Assembly (NCBI GenBank): GCA_010014835.2
Contig: JAAAKB020080159.1
Span: 1 to 22,229, forward strand
Length of the DNA: 22,229 nucleotides
Source of the DNA: Apostichopus leukothele
Taxonomy: Eukaryota > Echinodermata > Holothuroidea > Aspidochirotida > Stichopodidae
Direction: 5' to 3'
Shown one piece after another: positions 1 to 11,900 of the stretch. How positions within the stretch are numbered: position 1 is the first letter of the stretch; the number at the start of each line of letters is the position of its first letter. The notes beneath the pieces were generated by a model. The model was not told where the DNA came from. It was given only the letters and a program-made list of their open reading frames with translations, and made no database searches. The position numbers were made by a program, and so were the translations under genes.

Positions 1-857
1 CCGATGGTGGCGCTCCGCTTAGATAGTCTTGCTGGCAGGTTTGCCCCCCCACTTTCACAACTCAAATCCCGCCCCTGCAAGTTGCCTATGGAAATTTGTG
101 GAGGTTTACTTGTCTAAAGGTTGTGTTCTATACACCAACCCCACTGTATCTGACCATATTTGTCATACTTTTTGGACAACCACATTTGCTGTTCAGAAAA
201 CCAAAGAGTAAGGCCTGTCTGTGGGACAACCAGAATAAATTCTTAAAAATTTGCCCTGATAGGGTAAAGTTTGTAAAGAAGGTAATCACAAAGGTAATCA
301 CCAATGTAAAGCTTTGCTGAACTTTACAATTGTTGTGAAAACCCACTTGGTGATTACAAGAACCCTATCGAAATTGGTGGAGGTCAGGGGTCATTTGAGG
401 TCAAAGCTTGAGAACCTAAACACAATGACAACAAAAGTAGAGCTTGCATAAACCTCGTCCATGTAGATCCACTTGATTATGAAAGCCATATTGAAATGTG
501 TGAATGCTAAAGTTTATTAGAGATTTCTGTGAAGGTTAAAGGTCTGTTGAGGTCAAATGGCAAAATCTGAAATCATGACTGGTTGGTCCACATTAGTGTC
601 GATCGCTTCAGTGAATAATGTGTATCGTTACTGCCGATTGTTTTCATATAAGATGTGGCAAGGAGTCAAAAAGCCAATTAGCTATCTGCTTTAGTTGGCT
701 TTTTGTCTTCAGCCTATGTTCTTTCCAGCCATGCACTGCTGTAAATGATACTGATGTATGATAATGCTCCCAATGTTATGTGTGAAAGTGTTGTAATTTG
801 TGTTGTTTCTAGGGCTTCAAGTTATTCTTGCTAATGATCTTCCCTTTTGTATGTTAG
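1..857. other. Non-coding sequence with AGGTCA-type repeat (about 360-560)
   Basis: Presumed intron of the plus-strand gene; I found no convincing exon. Around 381-403 lies AGGTCA-G-GGGTCA followed by another AGGTCA, and at 533-555 further degenerate half-sites. The sequence style matches the repeat at 19090-19650 loosely. A nested inverted repeat lies at 294-357. Confidence 0.4.
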
Positions 858-956
858 GTCAAGTCAGCATCTCATAAACCAGCAATAGTCAGCAAGAAAC
901 AAAGACTCTCACCAATTAACAACCAGCATATTGAACTTTTGGCTATTAGCAATCAG
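858..956 (+). CDS. Penultimate coding exon of a plus-strand gene (partial)
   Basis: The exon is bounded by an acceptor (TTTTGTATGTTAG) and a donor (CAG|GTTAGT), is 99 bp long and phase 0 at both ends. It encodes 33 residues: a basic linker (KKQRLSP) and then the start of a helix (HIELLAISNQ) that continues into the next exon. Both other frames of the exon are a worse fit; the frame beginning one base later meets TAA. The basic linker could be a nuclear localisation signal ahead of the SAP-like domain. Earlier exons must lie to the left of the window, because I could place none convincingly between 1 and 857. Confidence 0.6.
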
Positions 957-1885
957 GTTAGTTCTTCCTCTTCCTATGGTCTTATATCTGCATACAATTT
1001 ACAAACTTTCAAGCTGACATTGCCCACATGTATTGAGCTTTGTATGGGTGTGAAGAAATGACTTGTAGCTCAACTACTTGTGCTATTGTTGTAGCAATGT
1101 GTGTCGGTTTGTTGAAAGGCTACTGCTCCTGGGTTTTTTTTTGTCCAGCAGATGATCATTTTATTTGTTTGTTTAGGTCAAAACAAAGTCCTGTAAAAAG
1201 CAATTTCTCCTAGGGTTTGTTTGATCGATCATGATGAGATCAGAAGATGGGTCATAAAAAGTGTCCTTAATTAAGTTTATCAAACTTGTTTTTAGCAAAC
1301 TTAGTCATAGTGACCAGCAGAGAAAAAAACCATGTCATTAAAAACTGGAAAGAATAATATTACAGCAGCGAAAATCTTGTAGGATTTTTCATGTACCATG
1401 ATCGTTCTTTGTGGGTCCGCTGGGTCCCCTGGTCAGCACATATATCACACCTCACACAGAATATTTAGATCAAATTTAGGCTAGACCATTTGTGTGTGCA
1501 ATGCAGATCCAACTAATTGATCCTAGCTAAGGTTTCATAAATGAATTCAATAAAAGGTACTTCAAAATATACTCATGTCATGTGACTATACAGAATTAGT
1601 TTCAGCTAGAAAGACCAGCTATATTGGTCATTACTCTGAGGAATGCAAAACTTTTGCTCTGATATTTCAGTCTCTAAGAAGAGTTGTAGCTTCTGGTGGT
1701 TGTAGACACATGCAATGCTGCCACATTGTATAATAGTTGAGCTGCAGCATTATTGAGGCTCTAGATTTAAGAATGATTTGCACTATTGTAATTGAACAAG
1801 TTTAAGAGTCTCTGAAGTAATTCCCTTTTAGTCATTACTGGCTAATGATTTCATCAGTGTTAATTGATATATGTTTATCTTTCAG
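957..1885 (+). other. Intron of the SAP-like gene
   Basis: 929 bp between the two plus-strand exons, bounded by GTTAGT and TTTCAG. I see no further gene or recognised repeat in it. Confidence 0.55.
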
Positions 1886-2020
1886 CTTCACAAAGTTAAT
1901 GCCACGACTTTATCAACTTGGTTACGAAGTAAAGATATTCAAATCAAAAGCAGAGAAAAGAAAGCAGATCTTGTGGAGAAGGTAATGGACTACATTGAAG
2001 CACAAAAAGCTGAAACCTAG
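1886..2020 (+). CDS. Last coding exon, SAP-like DNA-binding C-terminus (possibly Ku70-like)
   Basis: The acceptor is a clear pyrimidine tract (TTTATCTTTCAG) and the frame runs on in phase 0 from exon 858-956 to TAG at 2018-2020. The 44 residues have a helix-extension-helix pattern: TTLSTWLRSKDIQI, then SREKKADLVEKVMDYI. The hydrophobic spacing and the KK..LVE motif fit the SAP fold, a short DNA-binding module found near the ends of many nuclear proteins. The layout (basic linker, then L.K....L, then KK..L.E) parallels the C-terminal SAP domain of Ku70/XRCC6, the DNA-end-binding subunit in non-homologous end joining. That match is from memory of the family pattern, so the name is only a suggestion. 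The gene converges on the hyalin-like gene. Confidence 0.6.
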   Translation, partial: LHKVNATTLSTWLRSKDIQIKSREKKADLVEKVMDYIEAQKAET

Positions 2021-2217
2021 TTCCATGAAGACAGTCTTTTTGTCCTGGTTTAACCTTGTTGAAAGGAAATTAATGCTAGTCACATTTGTCACATGAGTTT
2101 AATATACGTTTGATCTAATTCAGTGGTTTAAGGCAAGATATTGTTCAGTTTTGTTTAGTGTCATTGTGGTATGGCTAATTGACACACCAGATGAATTACG
2201 CTAGTTGCCAAAAGATA

Positions 2218-2223
2218 TTTATT
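2218..2223 (-). other. Candidate polyadenylation signal for the hyalin-like gene
   Basis: The plus strand reads TTTATT, which is AATAAA on the minus strand, about 510 nt after the minus-strand stop codon. I saw no closer canonical signal, so the 3' UTR would run from 2733 to roughly 2200. Confidence 0.35.
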
Positions 2224-2431
2224 AAATTTACAAATACGATTTTTTTCACAAAGTAATCACAAGAGACTTTCTGCAGTAGGAGGTATCAATGTTCTCCTTC
2301 TTTTCTTGCCTGTATTGAAATGTTATTAGTTAAGTTGATGTAAGATAGAAAGTGAATATATTTCCAGATGATATCATTCAATTTGTTATCTGATTATTCT
2401 GCGAATTTAACTTTAAATAACAACATCCTAG

Positions 2432-2437
2432 AATAAA
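2432..2437 (+). other. Candidate polyadenylation signal for the plus-strand gene
   Basis: A canonical AATAAA lies about 410 bp after the TAG at 2018-2020. Two further copies occur on this strand at 2622-2627 and 2672-2677. Which is used cannot be told from sequence. Confidence 0.35.
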
Positions 2438-2733
2438 ATTTATCTGCTGTAATCATATTTGCCACTGGTCTTGAATTTCACAATCAATAAGGAAGACAAG
2501 CTGATTTTCAATGTTTGGAATTATATTTGTCACATAAGCTGCAAACAGTGAATTGGATTTTTGTGCATAAGGAATTAGTAGACATGCCACATTGTACACA
2601 TTATATACACACCTGCACACTAATAAATATGCTGATGTTATTAAGTAATGATCAGCAACATCGCTAAAGAGAATAAATATTGTCTACAAAAGATACAAAA
2701 GTTTCAATCAATTTAGAATAACTGGTATTAACA

Positions 2734-2924
2734 TTAGTGAATAATAGCAACTTCATCTGGTTGTTGCTTAGCACTGACGGCCATAATTTTATTTGACATA
2801 GTACAGAGAGCAAATGCCAAGACTGTGATAACCAGCAGGAGAATACCCATCACAGTTACCATGGACCATTGGAGGTTAGCTTCAGAGTAAGATGGTTTGG
2901 CTTTTTTTTGCATTGTGATTTCAA
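2734..2924 (-). CDS. Last exon: transmembrane helix, cytoplasmic tail, stop
   Basis: The acceptor follows a strong pyrimidine tract (TTTTTCTCCCTCAG) and the frame joins the juxtamembrane EGF exon in phase 1. It encodes 63 residues: a short stalk with basic QKKAK, then a hydrophobic helix at about residues 21-43 (plus-strand 2797-2865, with [15 protein letters not shown] at its core). A 20-residue tail follows, starting SNKIM and ending VAIIH before TAA at 2734-2736. The tail has no motif I recognise. Topology is inferred as type I, since all modules are extracellular types. Confidence 0.85.
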
Positions 2925-5900
2925 CTGAGGGAGAAAAACAGAAAGTTAAATGCAACTAATTACCGTAAGGAAGAAACAACAAAACACCATAAAAATTAAT
3001 ATTCCTTTCAAATAGTGACATCAACAGTTTCACATATTGATAGACAATACTCCAAGAGGGTACCATACATTATGGTAATCTTTGTCCCACCTTGATGCCC
3101 AACCTAATAATTGTTGAAGAATGCTAGCTATGCACTGCACCCAATTTCATGTTTTCACCATAACATGTTTAAAGTACCCACAGAGGATTTTTGTCTTTTT
3201 GAAGATGTGACTGGCAACCACTGTGATCATAAGACAAAATGAAATTGATGGGTTTTGCCAGGTTAGAAACAAGTCTCAACATCTATAAGGTATAGCACTT
3301 TTACATACCAGTATCACACAAGACACCAGAAAAGCCTTTAGGACATTTGCAGTAGCTGCCCTCTCCTGAGTGGTGACAGGTACCATTATTTTGACATGGG
3401 CATACAGCTAGGAGAAAGAAAAAAAATGACAGATCGTTATTGTAGGCTGCCTACAAGAAATGGCAAAGTATGATACAAACCATATACAGCAGTGTTTTTT
3501 GAGCTTTTGCAGAACTTGCACTCTCCTTTTCCAGAAACTGTGTTGTACATGCCACTAGCTTTGCACCACCTAGAGATCTGTATGAGATGAGGGTGGTCCT
3601 GAGATGGACTAACAACAGCCCATTTAACATCAAAGAAAATCAATTCTTAAATAGACAACTGACCGGAAATTATAGACTAGGGCAGGATTTGGAAGAGCTA
3701 ATACTAAATCACAGGTATTTGCTCTACCAGTACTTCTTTGCAAGGAGTATCAGTCAGAAGCAACATTGATCATCCCTTGTTCCCTGCCCAATTAATTACT
3801 TCAGGTAAGGGGTTACAGCTCAGATATTTAGACTTACCATCATCACTTAGTAGATCACGCCTCCTTCGAGAGCTTTGTGGCAGACACAAAAATTGTTCTT
3901 GAGAGTAAAAGCAAGAAGTATTTTCCGGGCAAGGATTTCCGGAGCATGCATTCGGTCCGCCTAAGAAACAATCAGAAGTAAAGTATTAAAAAAGAAAAGG
4001 AAACAGTTATCGGTGAAAGCAAAACCCAGGTCATAATGAAATGACCATAATTGAGTGGAACATATTGTTTTCGTTCCTCATCAATTTGTATGAACAAAGG
4101 CTGTTAGTCTAGTGTACCATTAACAAATTCAAGACAAAAAGGAAGCTACGAAACTTACGAGTGACAGTTACAGTGAAGGAACAATTGGCTTGATTTCCAA
4201 ATTCATCTTCAAATGAATAAATCACTGAGGTATCACCAACTGGGAATTCAGCTCCATTGAGGTGTGACTGTGTGAGGGTTACAGTTGACTCATCCACAGC
4301 TGTGGGTTCAGGAGTCCATGTTACAAGACCAGCATCTAATGCGGAGCTAATTATCACCTCAATGGGAGATACTGGGCAATCGGAGATAACAGGGGCAGTG
4401 TTGTCCACAACGACTGTAAAAGAAAAGGTCATTTGGAATTTATTTCCATCTCATTCATAACACTTTAAACCCAGCATCATTGTTTTCTTCACATTTCAAG
4501 CTGTGAAACATTTCTTCATTATTGTCAAGAAGAGAGTTGCACTCAAAACTAGTGTTAACAGATCAGGGGAATCTGTTAACACTGATAATTGATAACATAG
4601 GTCTAAGATGTTCCATTTATTGCAACTGGTATTTATGCAGCATACTAAAACTATAAACAATCTTCTTTGAAGCTGGTTGAGCTAGCTGATTAACACATGA
4701 CCACTGACATACTGTAAACAATAAGGTTGTGCTAACTCATTACGACATGAGAAACATCAAAGATGCTTTCTACAATGATTTTTACAAGGTTTTCACATTC
4801 TCATGACTCTCCATTAAAAGCAACAGGGATTATGTATTTCATATAGAGCATCCGCATCCAAGATTTCCATTCTTGAGATAATCATGTTCGCAAGGTTGTG
4901 CTTACAGGGCTTTTAGACCTGCCAACCCATCTTTGATGAATATTGGGAGATAAGACGGACCAAATAGTGAGAAATGAGCAATCAGGAGCATCAGGCAATA
5001 GTGAGAATTGAGCAAAATCCAAATCAAACAAGGCTAAGTAACAAAGCAAAGTACAAAATATTGTCGCACTAAGGTTAGCGCTGCAGGGCACATCTAAAGA
5101 ACATGTCAATATCAAATACACAAAAATGTAAACACATACACAGAACAGTGTGTAACATAATTACAGAGGTTTACAATTGTTATAGAAAACAAAGAGTTAG
5201 GGTTTTGTAGGAACTCACCACCTGACACAAAAATGTTAACGGAAAAGCTGCAAAGTGCAAAATTGCCAGCATCATCAGTGAAGGTATATGAGACTAAAGT
5301 GGGTCCCACAATGAAGAATGCTCCTGGGACATGTGACCTGTCAATTGTCAGTGAAGTGTCGAGATTATCAGTAGCTGTCGGTTCTGACCAGGAGACAAAG
5401 TCACCAGCCTCTCCATTTGGAATTTGCCTGAATAGGTCACTTGGACAGTTGCTGATGACTGGCCTAGTTGTATCAACAACAGTAGTGGCTGAAAGAAAGA
5501 GATATACAATAGTTATTTCCTCTGCTGATATGAAATTTACAGCAGTCTAGTTGACTGACAATTTTTTTTCTTTTGATAGGGGAGGGCTACCCACTTCCTT
5601 GCTCCCAAAAGTTGAGAGAAAGAAGATGTTTGTTTATCGTTTACTTATCTATATAACTAGTCTCGCCCCTGTTTGGTGCATTCTCCATCTCCCCTTCTGC
5701 ACCTCTGTATGTCTATTTTGGTGTCGCATACACATGTGCAAAACTCCATGAACAAAACCATAGTCCAGTTATAACACAAAAAATGGGAAAATAGAACTTA
5801 AGAAAAATGGAAAAATAGAAAATAGAACTCACATAATACTAAGATTTGGAATTCACATACTGCATCAAGGTTGGCATTGTCAGTGAATCGGTAAGTTACT

Positions 5901-8900
5901 GTGTTTAGACCAAGAAGGAAACTGTCTCCAGGGTTTGCACTGGAAGTTACCCCAGCAATGCCAGAGGCATCAGTAGCAGTAGGTACTGTCCAAGTTGCTA
6001 CAGCGCTGGATGCACCAGCTGTAGCAGTTATAGTTTGAGATGACGGGCAATTAAGGATTGTAGGTGCTGTCGTATCACCACTACCTCCTGTAGAAAAAAA
6101 GTATAACCCGTTGAGTACCTACTTTACAGAAATTGTTCATTGCATTGCATGATGGTACAAGGATTAACCAATTCAAACTTGTCTGTGAATTGTACTAAGA
6201 CCTCAAAGACAAATAATTTTATATTTGCTACCTGTTGTCATTAAAAACCTTTTTGGCACTTGCCAATGTAGTTTACATATCAAGAATGCAACAGATATTA
6301 TGCTTACAAGGTTAAAACTGTAGTCATATCCATGTTACTGAACCTCTGGAAGAAATAGAAAGCAATACTGGATATTCTGAAATGTTTACCTGTGACTATA
6401 ATATCAAAGGAACAAATGGCCTCATTCCCTGCAGCATCAGTAAAGATGTAGGAAATGGTGGTTACACCTATAGCAAAGAAAGCACTAGGCACTCCAGGAC
6501 CAACAACTGTAACATCTCCAGATTCATCAACAGCAGTTGGAGCAGTCCAGGATACAGCAGCAAACTGACCATTAGGCAAGGACTGCTGGATATTGGCTGG
6601 GCAATTGGAAATGACAGGAGCAGTCATGTCCCCACCACCACCACCACCTGTTAAATACAACAAAGGTAAGATAACAATAACAGTGATCTTCATGTAACCC
6701 CCTCATCTCATGAACATGTTGGATTTATATGAGAAATTTGGACGTAAAATTTTTAAAACCAGCACAGTCCACTTCATTAGTCATTTGATCCCAATGTGAT
6801 CCATGTTAATGAATGTCATACAGGTCAGTGCACTGTATGACAGTCGAGATCAAACCTTATGCTTTACTTCACACAAACACTGATTTTTAGCATTCACTAC
6901 ACAGAAGTGTTTCACAAAAAGTTTTCTTAATATTTTCAGGGTAGCCTTGAATAATTCAGGTATGGTTAAAGATCGATGAAGTAGATAAGTCTGCCAGTAG
7001 GATATTGCTCCATATTTTGGCTCCATAGTTGTGTAATCAATAGCCATAGGTTAGGCTTCTGAAATTATCCTCTTTGTCAAATGTACAAAAATGTTATTGA
7101 CTTTCTGTGCAAATAAGTTAGCAAGGCACTTTAAACGATGCATTTAATATGAGGTGAGTGACTTGCAGTAATATAATTTTAGCATATATACATTGTTAGG
7201 ACAAAGGATTGGTCTATTACTGCCCTCAAATGTTACTATTCTGGTCTACATGTAGACATATGTGCTTCATATCTGTAACACACAGTAATGGGGGGGGGGG
7301 TGGGGGGAAGAGGGATAAAAATCAGCTACTCACTCAGTACTAAGATTTGGAATTCACATACTGCATCAATGTTGGCATTGTCAGTGAATCGGTAAGTTAC
7401 TATGTTTAGACCAAGAAGGAAACTGTCTCCAGGGTTTGCACTGGAAGTTACCCCAGCAATGCCAGAGGCATCAGTAGCAGTAGGTACTGTCCAAGTTGCT
7501 ACAGCGCTGGATGCACCAGCTGTAGCAGTTATAGTTTGAGATGACGGGCAATTAAGGATTGTAGGTGCTGTCGTATCACCACTACCTCCTGTAGAAAAAA
7601 GTGAAACCCATTCAATTTATGCACTTACTTACACCAGACTGGGAACTCGACAAAGATTGCTTGGGATAATAAGCCCAGCATCTGCAAGGATAAATCATTG
7701 TTTTCCATTGCTTTTTCATTGCATTTAGTTTCACCAATACTTGTCCTTTGAATTGTGAACAAAAATAATCATATCTGTAAATCTGGCATCTGAAGTGAAA
7801 ACAATCTTTAACACAAAGTTGAATCTACCTTACATTGATAAAGCAATTTCAGTAATTTAAAGATCATACATCCAACAATGTTGCACTAACCACGTCAACA
7901 GGAAATAGTTGGTTGCGGAACTTGCGGATGCAAAATGCCAAACGCTAGTCAAGTAACATGAGCATGGGAGCCAAATTTGATTTTTTTTTGGGAGGGGGGG
8001 ACTGTAACGATATCCCTGAAAAATGTAACCAATATGGAAGGGTGCAATGGTGAGATCCCCCCCCCCTCCAACCTTTGAAATTTTGAATTTGTTATAAGGA
8101 ATGCCAACAGTGATACATAACATAACATCGTCTTACACAGAGAAGGACAGCATGTCAAATCCACTCCACAACATCAATGTCAGTCGAGCAAACTAAGTAC
8201 GTTAGTCTAATTACCTGCGGCTGAGTTTTTTTTAATGAACTACTTAAGATAATTGCATTTGAATTTTGTTTGCATTGCCCAAAACAATATAGGCATATTG
8301 CCTGACTTAAAAAATCGTGTTCAGGGGGGGGGGGGGGGGAGAGGGGCAGAGGGGGCTGCAGACCCACATTATTCCCACAGCCTTCTATGCCTATGCCAAG
8401 TAAGCACGTAGTATGCATTGAGTAGAAAAATTACTCCACCAGCAAGGACTACTGAAATCTCCACAATACGACTGTTTGAAGCATATTGTTACTGATTACC
8501 TTGGAATAATAAAAATACTCTATATACCAAGCATGAGGTTGAAGAAGGCTTCATTTTAGATGTCATTCCACATGTACATATCCATTCTTTGACAGACCAA
8601 ATTTACTCACCTGCGTTAACAATGATGTTAAAGCGGCAGTCTGCTGTGTTGCCGAATGCATCACTAAAAGTGTAAATAACTGGTGTTGACCCAAGAGGGA
8701 ATGAGTCTCCTGATGAGGCTGAGACTGAAAGCAAGGTTACCATTCCAGACGCATCCATTGCTGTTGGAGCATTCCAAAATGCTGGAGCAGAGGAGGCTCC
8801 AGTGTTAGCAGTTACTACGACGTTTTGTGGACAGTTAGAAATAACAGGATCAACGTTGTCAACTGTTCCAGCTGTAAAAATTAAAAAGCATATTTGCAAA

Positions 8901-11900
8901 TTATCATAATATACACTTTCTGACAAACAGTTCCTATGGGATTCATGCACAAGCACATTTTCATTTTTGAAAGCTTTTTAGGCCAGAGCCTGTAAAAAAT
9001 GGGTGGTTACTGCCATCTGGGTCCTTCATGTTCGCTGTTACAAAATGTACGATTGTGTCCTAACTTTGACTTTCATGCAATATTTACTGATGGGGGCCTC
9101 CCAAGAAGCTATTACTGGAGAAGTCAAATGACCTTATTGTACAGTATAATGAACAGAATTATGTTATAAAGCATTGAAATAATGATAAAGTCCATTGAGT
9201 AATGATCTTTGTTTCTGTGCACTATTTTGATATACAGGATAGATGGAAACCTTAGAAAAATATGGTTTTGTTTGTAATTAAATGGAATGTGCTCACTTAC
9301 TTGTAACGATAACATTAAATGAGCAGATAGCTTGGTTTCCAGCTTCGTCCTCGAAAACATACATGAGTGGTGTGGATCCAAGTTGGAAGAAGCTAGTCGT
9401 GACAGCAGGGCCACTGACTAGTGTGACTGTACCAGAATCATCTGTGGCAGTTGGAGCAGTCCACGATGCCCTTCCAAACATACCACCAGGAATGTTGACT
9501 ACAATATCACTAGGGCAGTTACTCACTACAGGATCAACGTTATCACCAAATTCAACTAGAAAAGGGAAACAAGGGTCAATCGTCAGTAAACATGAATAAA
9601 GTTGATACAGTAAATGAATCTGCACTTGTAGAGCGATGCATCCGAGAGGTAACTAATTGCACTGGCAACAATCCATAAAACACAAACAATACAAGTTTGA
9701 ATACTCACAGGTTACAATAACATCAAAGTTGCACGTGGCTGGATTTCCGGAGGCATCAGTAAATGTGTACGACACAGGGGTAGTTCCAAGAGGAAACGAA
9801 GATCCTGGGAACTGGTTCTGGGTAAGCTGTACTTGGGAGTTGTCAGTAGCTGTTGGTTCTGTCCATGTGACTACTGCACTGCTAGCACCTGCTGGGACAA
9901 ATGCTGTCACATCACCTGGACAGCCAGTAATTACTGGAGATGTGTTATCACCAGGCTGTAATGCTGTGTAGGAAAGTAAAATGGAGATAAGCATTGTGAA
10001 TGTTGCCAAAAGTTGCCTGTCAGTCAATTGATAGTCGTGCCATAATGAAATTTTCAAACTATATCTGTAAATCCTTACTTTGGCTTTTCAGACATTTAAT
10101 ATGAGAAACTTGGACCCAGACATGAAAACTGTAGTTGACTCCTGCTAGATGAATATATTTATGATCCACATCACTTACATGTAACTGTCACGAAGAAAAG
10201 ACAAACGGAAGGGTTCCTGTAGATATCGACAAACACGTAGGCTACAGCAGATGTTCCAAGTGGGAAGGAAGACCCAGAGGTATCGGATTGGTAGACCAAT
10301 TCAGCTACTCCAGTCGTCGAGTCTATAGCAAAGGGTTCTGGCCATGTTGCAACACCCTGAGAACCAACTGGTACACTGATCTGCATGTTGCTTGGGCAAT
10401 TAGAGATAGTGGGGCCAGTAACATCCGCTGATGATAAAAGGATATTATGAGATAATGTAAAATATATTAGCTTGAGAAGTACAAACGTCACTACATCAAA
10501 CATACCTTGCGATCAACATATGTTAGGCCATTGAAGAGTAGCTCAAGAAGTAATACCACTGGCCTTCACCTGATATTAAAACTATTGCTGCTGTTTATGT
10601 GCATGCAATTGACTTGGAATTGTTCTCAAATTTGAGCTACTTTGACCAATGCTGCGTGTTTATTTGACATAATAGCAGATTCTTCATCCACATACTAATA
10701 CTATACTGACAACAGACAAGCGAAAGACTGGTAATGCTACCATTTAATGATGCCTACCTGAGGAGATGATTTCACAAGTTGTGCCTCTGAATCCAAATGC
10801 ACAGGAGCAAGTATAGTATGTACTGAATGATGTACATGCAGCATTGTTCTGACAAGGACTGCTGGCACATGGATCTGGCACTGTATACAAAGAAAGAAAC
10901 AAATTACAAATTAAAACCTACAGTAGTAACATTGGCCTTACCAATAGCAGGCATAGTGTACAAGTCTAATTGTATAAAACAGATACAACTGTTCGTTGGT
11001 TCGGTAGCAATAATGCAGAGAAAGTAAATCGATGAATCAGAAATGCGTTTCGACCCTACTGGCTTTGAGTGGAGAGAAATGGTATAATAATCAATGGTAG
11101 AAAATAATTTCAAAAGGTGAAAATGGATAACAAACCTGATGCTTCACAATTGTGGCCAGTGAAACCAGACAAACAGAAACAGAAATAGTCAACATCTTGG
11201 TCAAAACTATGGTAAGCATTGGCACAGGTTCCTCCATTTTCACAGCCAGGCCGAGTGTTAAGATTGCATATATCTAAAGCAGCACCTAAGCCATCTGGTA
11301 AGAAAAAAAAAGAAGTCTTTCATGATATTGTATCAACAAGCTTGCTTAAAGACTGCTTGGTAGCTTTAATAATGTGATTGATCATTTCATACAGTTATTT
11401 ACTAAAAATATCTGTGGCAGTTCAGTGGTTCATAACATATTGATAATGCTTCTGTATATATGTTTATCTTTCTGTATACAAATATGTTTCTGTATACAAA
11501 GCTGCCATAGTGTGTATCAATTTCCCATATTGTGTAGCATTGCTATGTAAATAACAGATATATTGTTATCTTCAGATAAAATCACAACACCTAGATGAAA
11601 TAGACCTACTCACCTGTAGAGGCCTGACAGTTGGCACCAGTAAATCCTGGTGAGCAGATACACGTGTACTGAGATACGTACTGTCCTAGAGGAGCACTGT
11701 TAGCATTATAACTAGCCCTGCATGTAGCACCATTCAAACATGGAGCAACATCACAAGGATCAGCTAAAGTCACACCTGCAGAGGGAAAGAGAAATGGTCT
11801 TTCATGTTTAACCTTACACTTTTCATATATGAATGAGTTAGAGATTTATCTAAAATATATTTGGTGACACTAGATTGTTTGTGGGAACATTTGCAAAGGA

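Noticed and set aside
29-346. Short open frames at the left edge, both strands
   Set aside because: Three overlapping frames, none with a recognised motif. A GTAAGG at about 207 could be a donor, but no acceptor or continuing frame supports an exon.
3481-3600. Possible extra exon between the half-EGF exon and the juxtamembrane EGF exon (frame reading [14 protein letters not shown])
   Set aside because: The donor (TATG|GTTTGT) is weak, no good acceptor exists in the needed phase, and the exons on either side join perfectly in phase 1 without it.
5233-5550. Plus-strand open frame across an HYR exon
   Set aside because: It is the antisense of HYR exon 18, with no domain signature of its own. 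The same holds for plus-strand frames over other HYR exons, such as 9282-9599, 15037-15387 and 20938-21309.
7857-8418. Minus-strand open frames in the intron between HYR exons 14 and 15
   Set aside because: They run through homopolymer repeats (encoded as GGG or PPPP tracts) and have no module signature or splice borders that fit the gene.
9124-9414. Minus-strand open frame overlapping HYR exon 13
   Set aside because: It is in another frame of that exon and continues into AT-rich intron; the HYR frame has the conserved motifs and splice sites.
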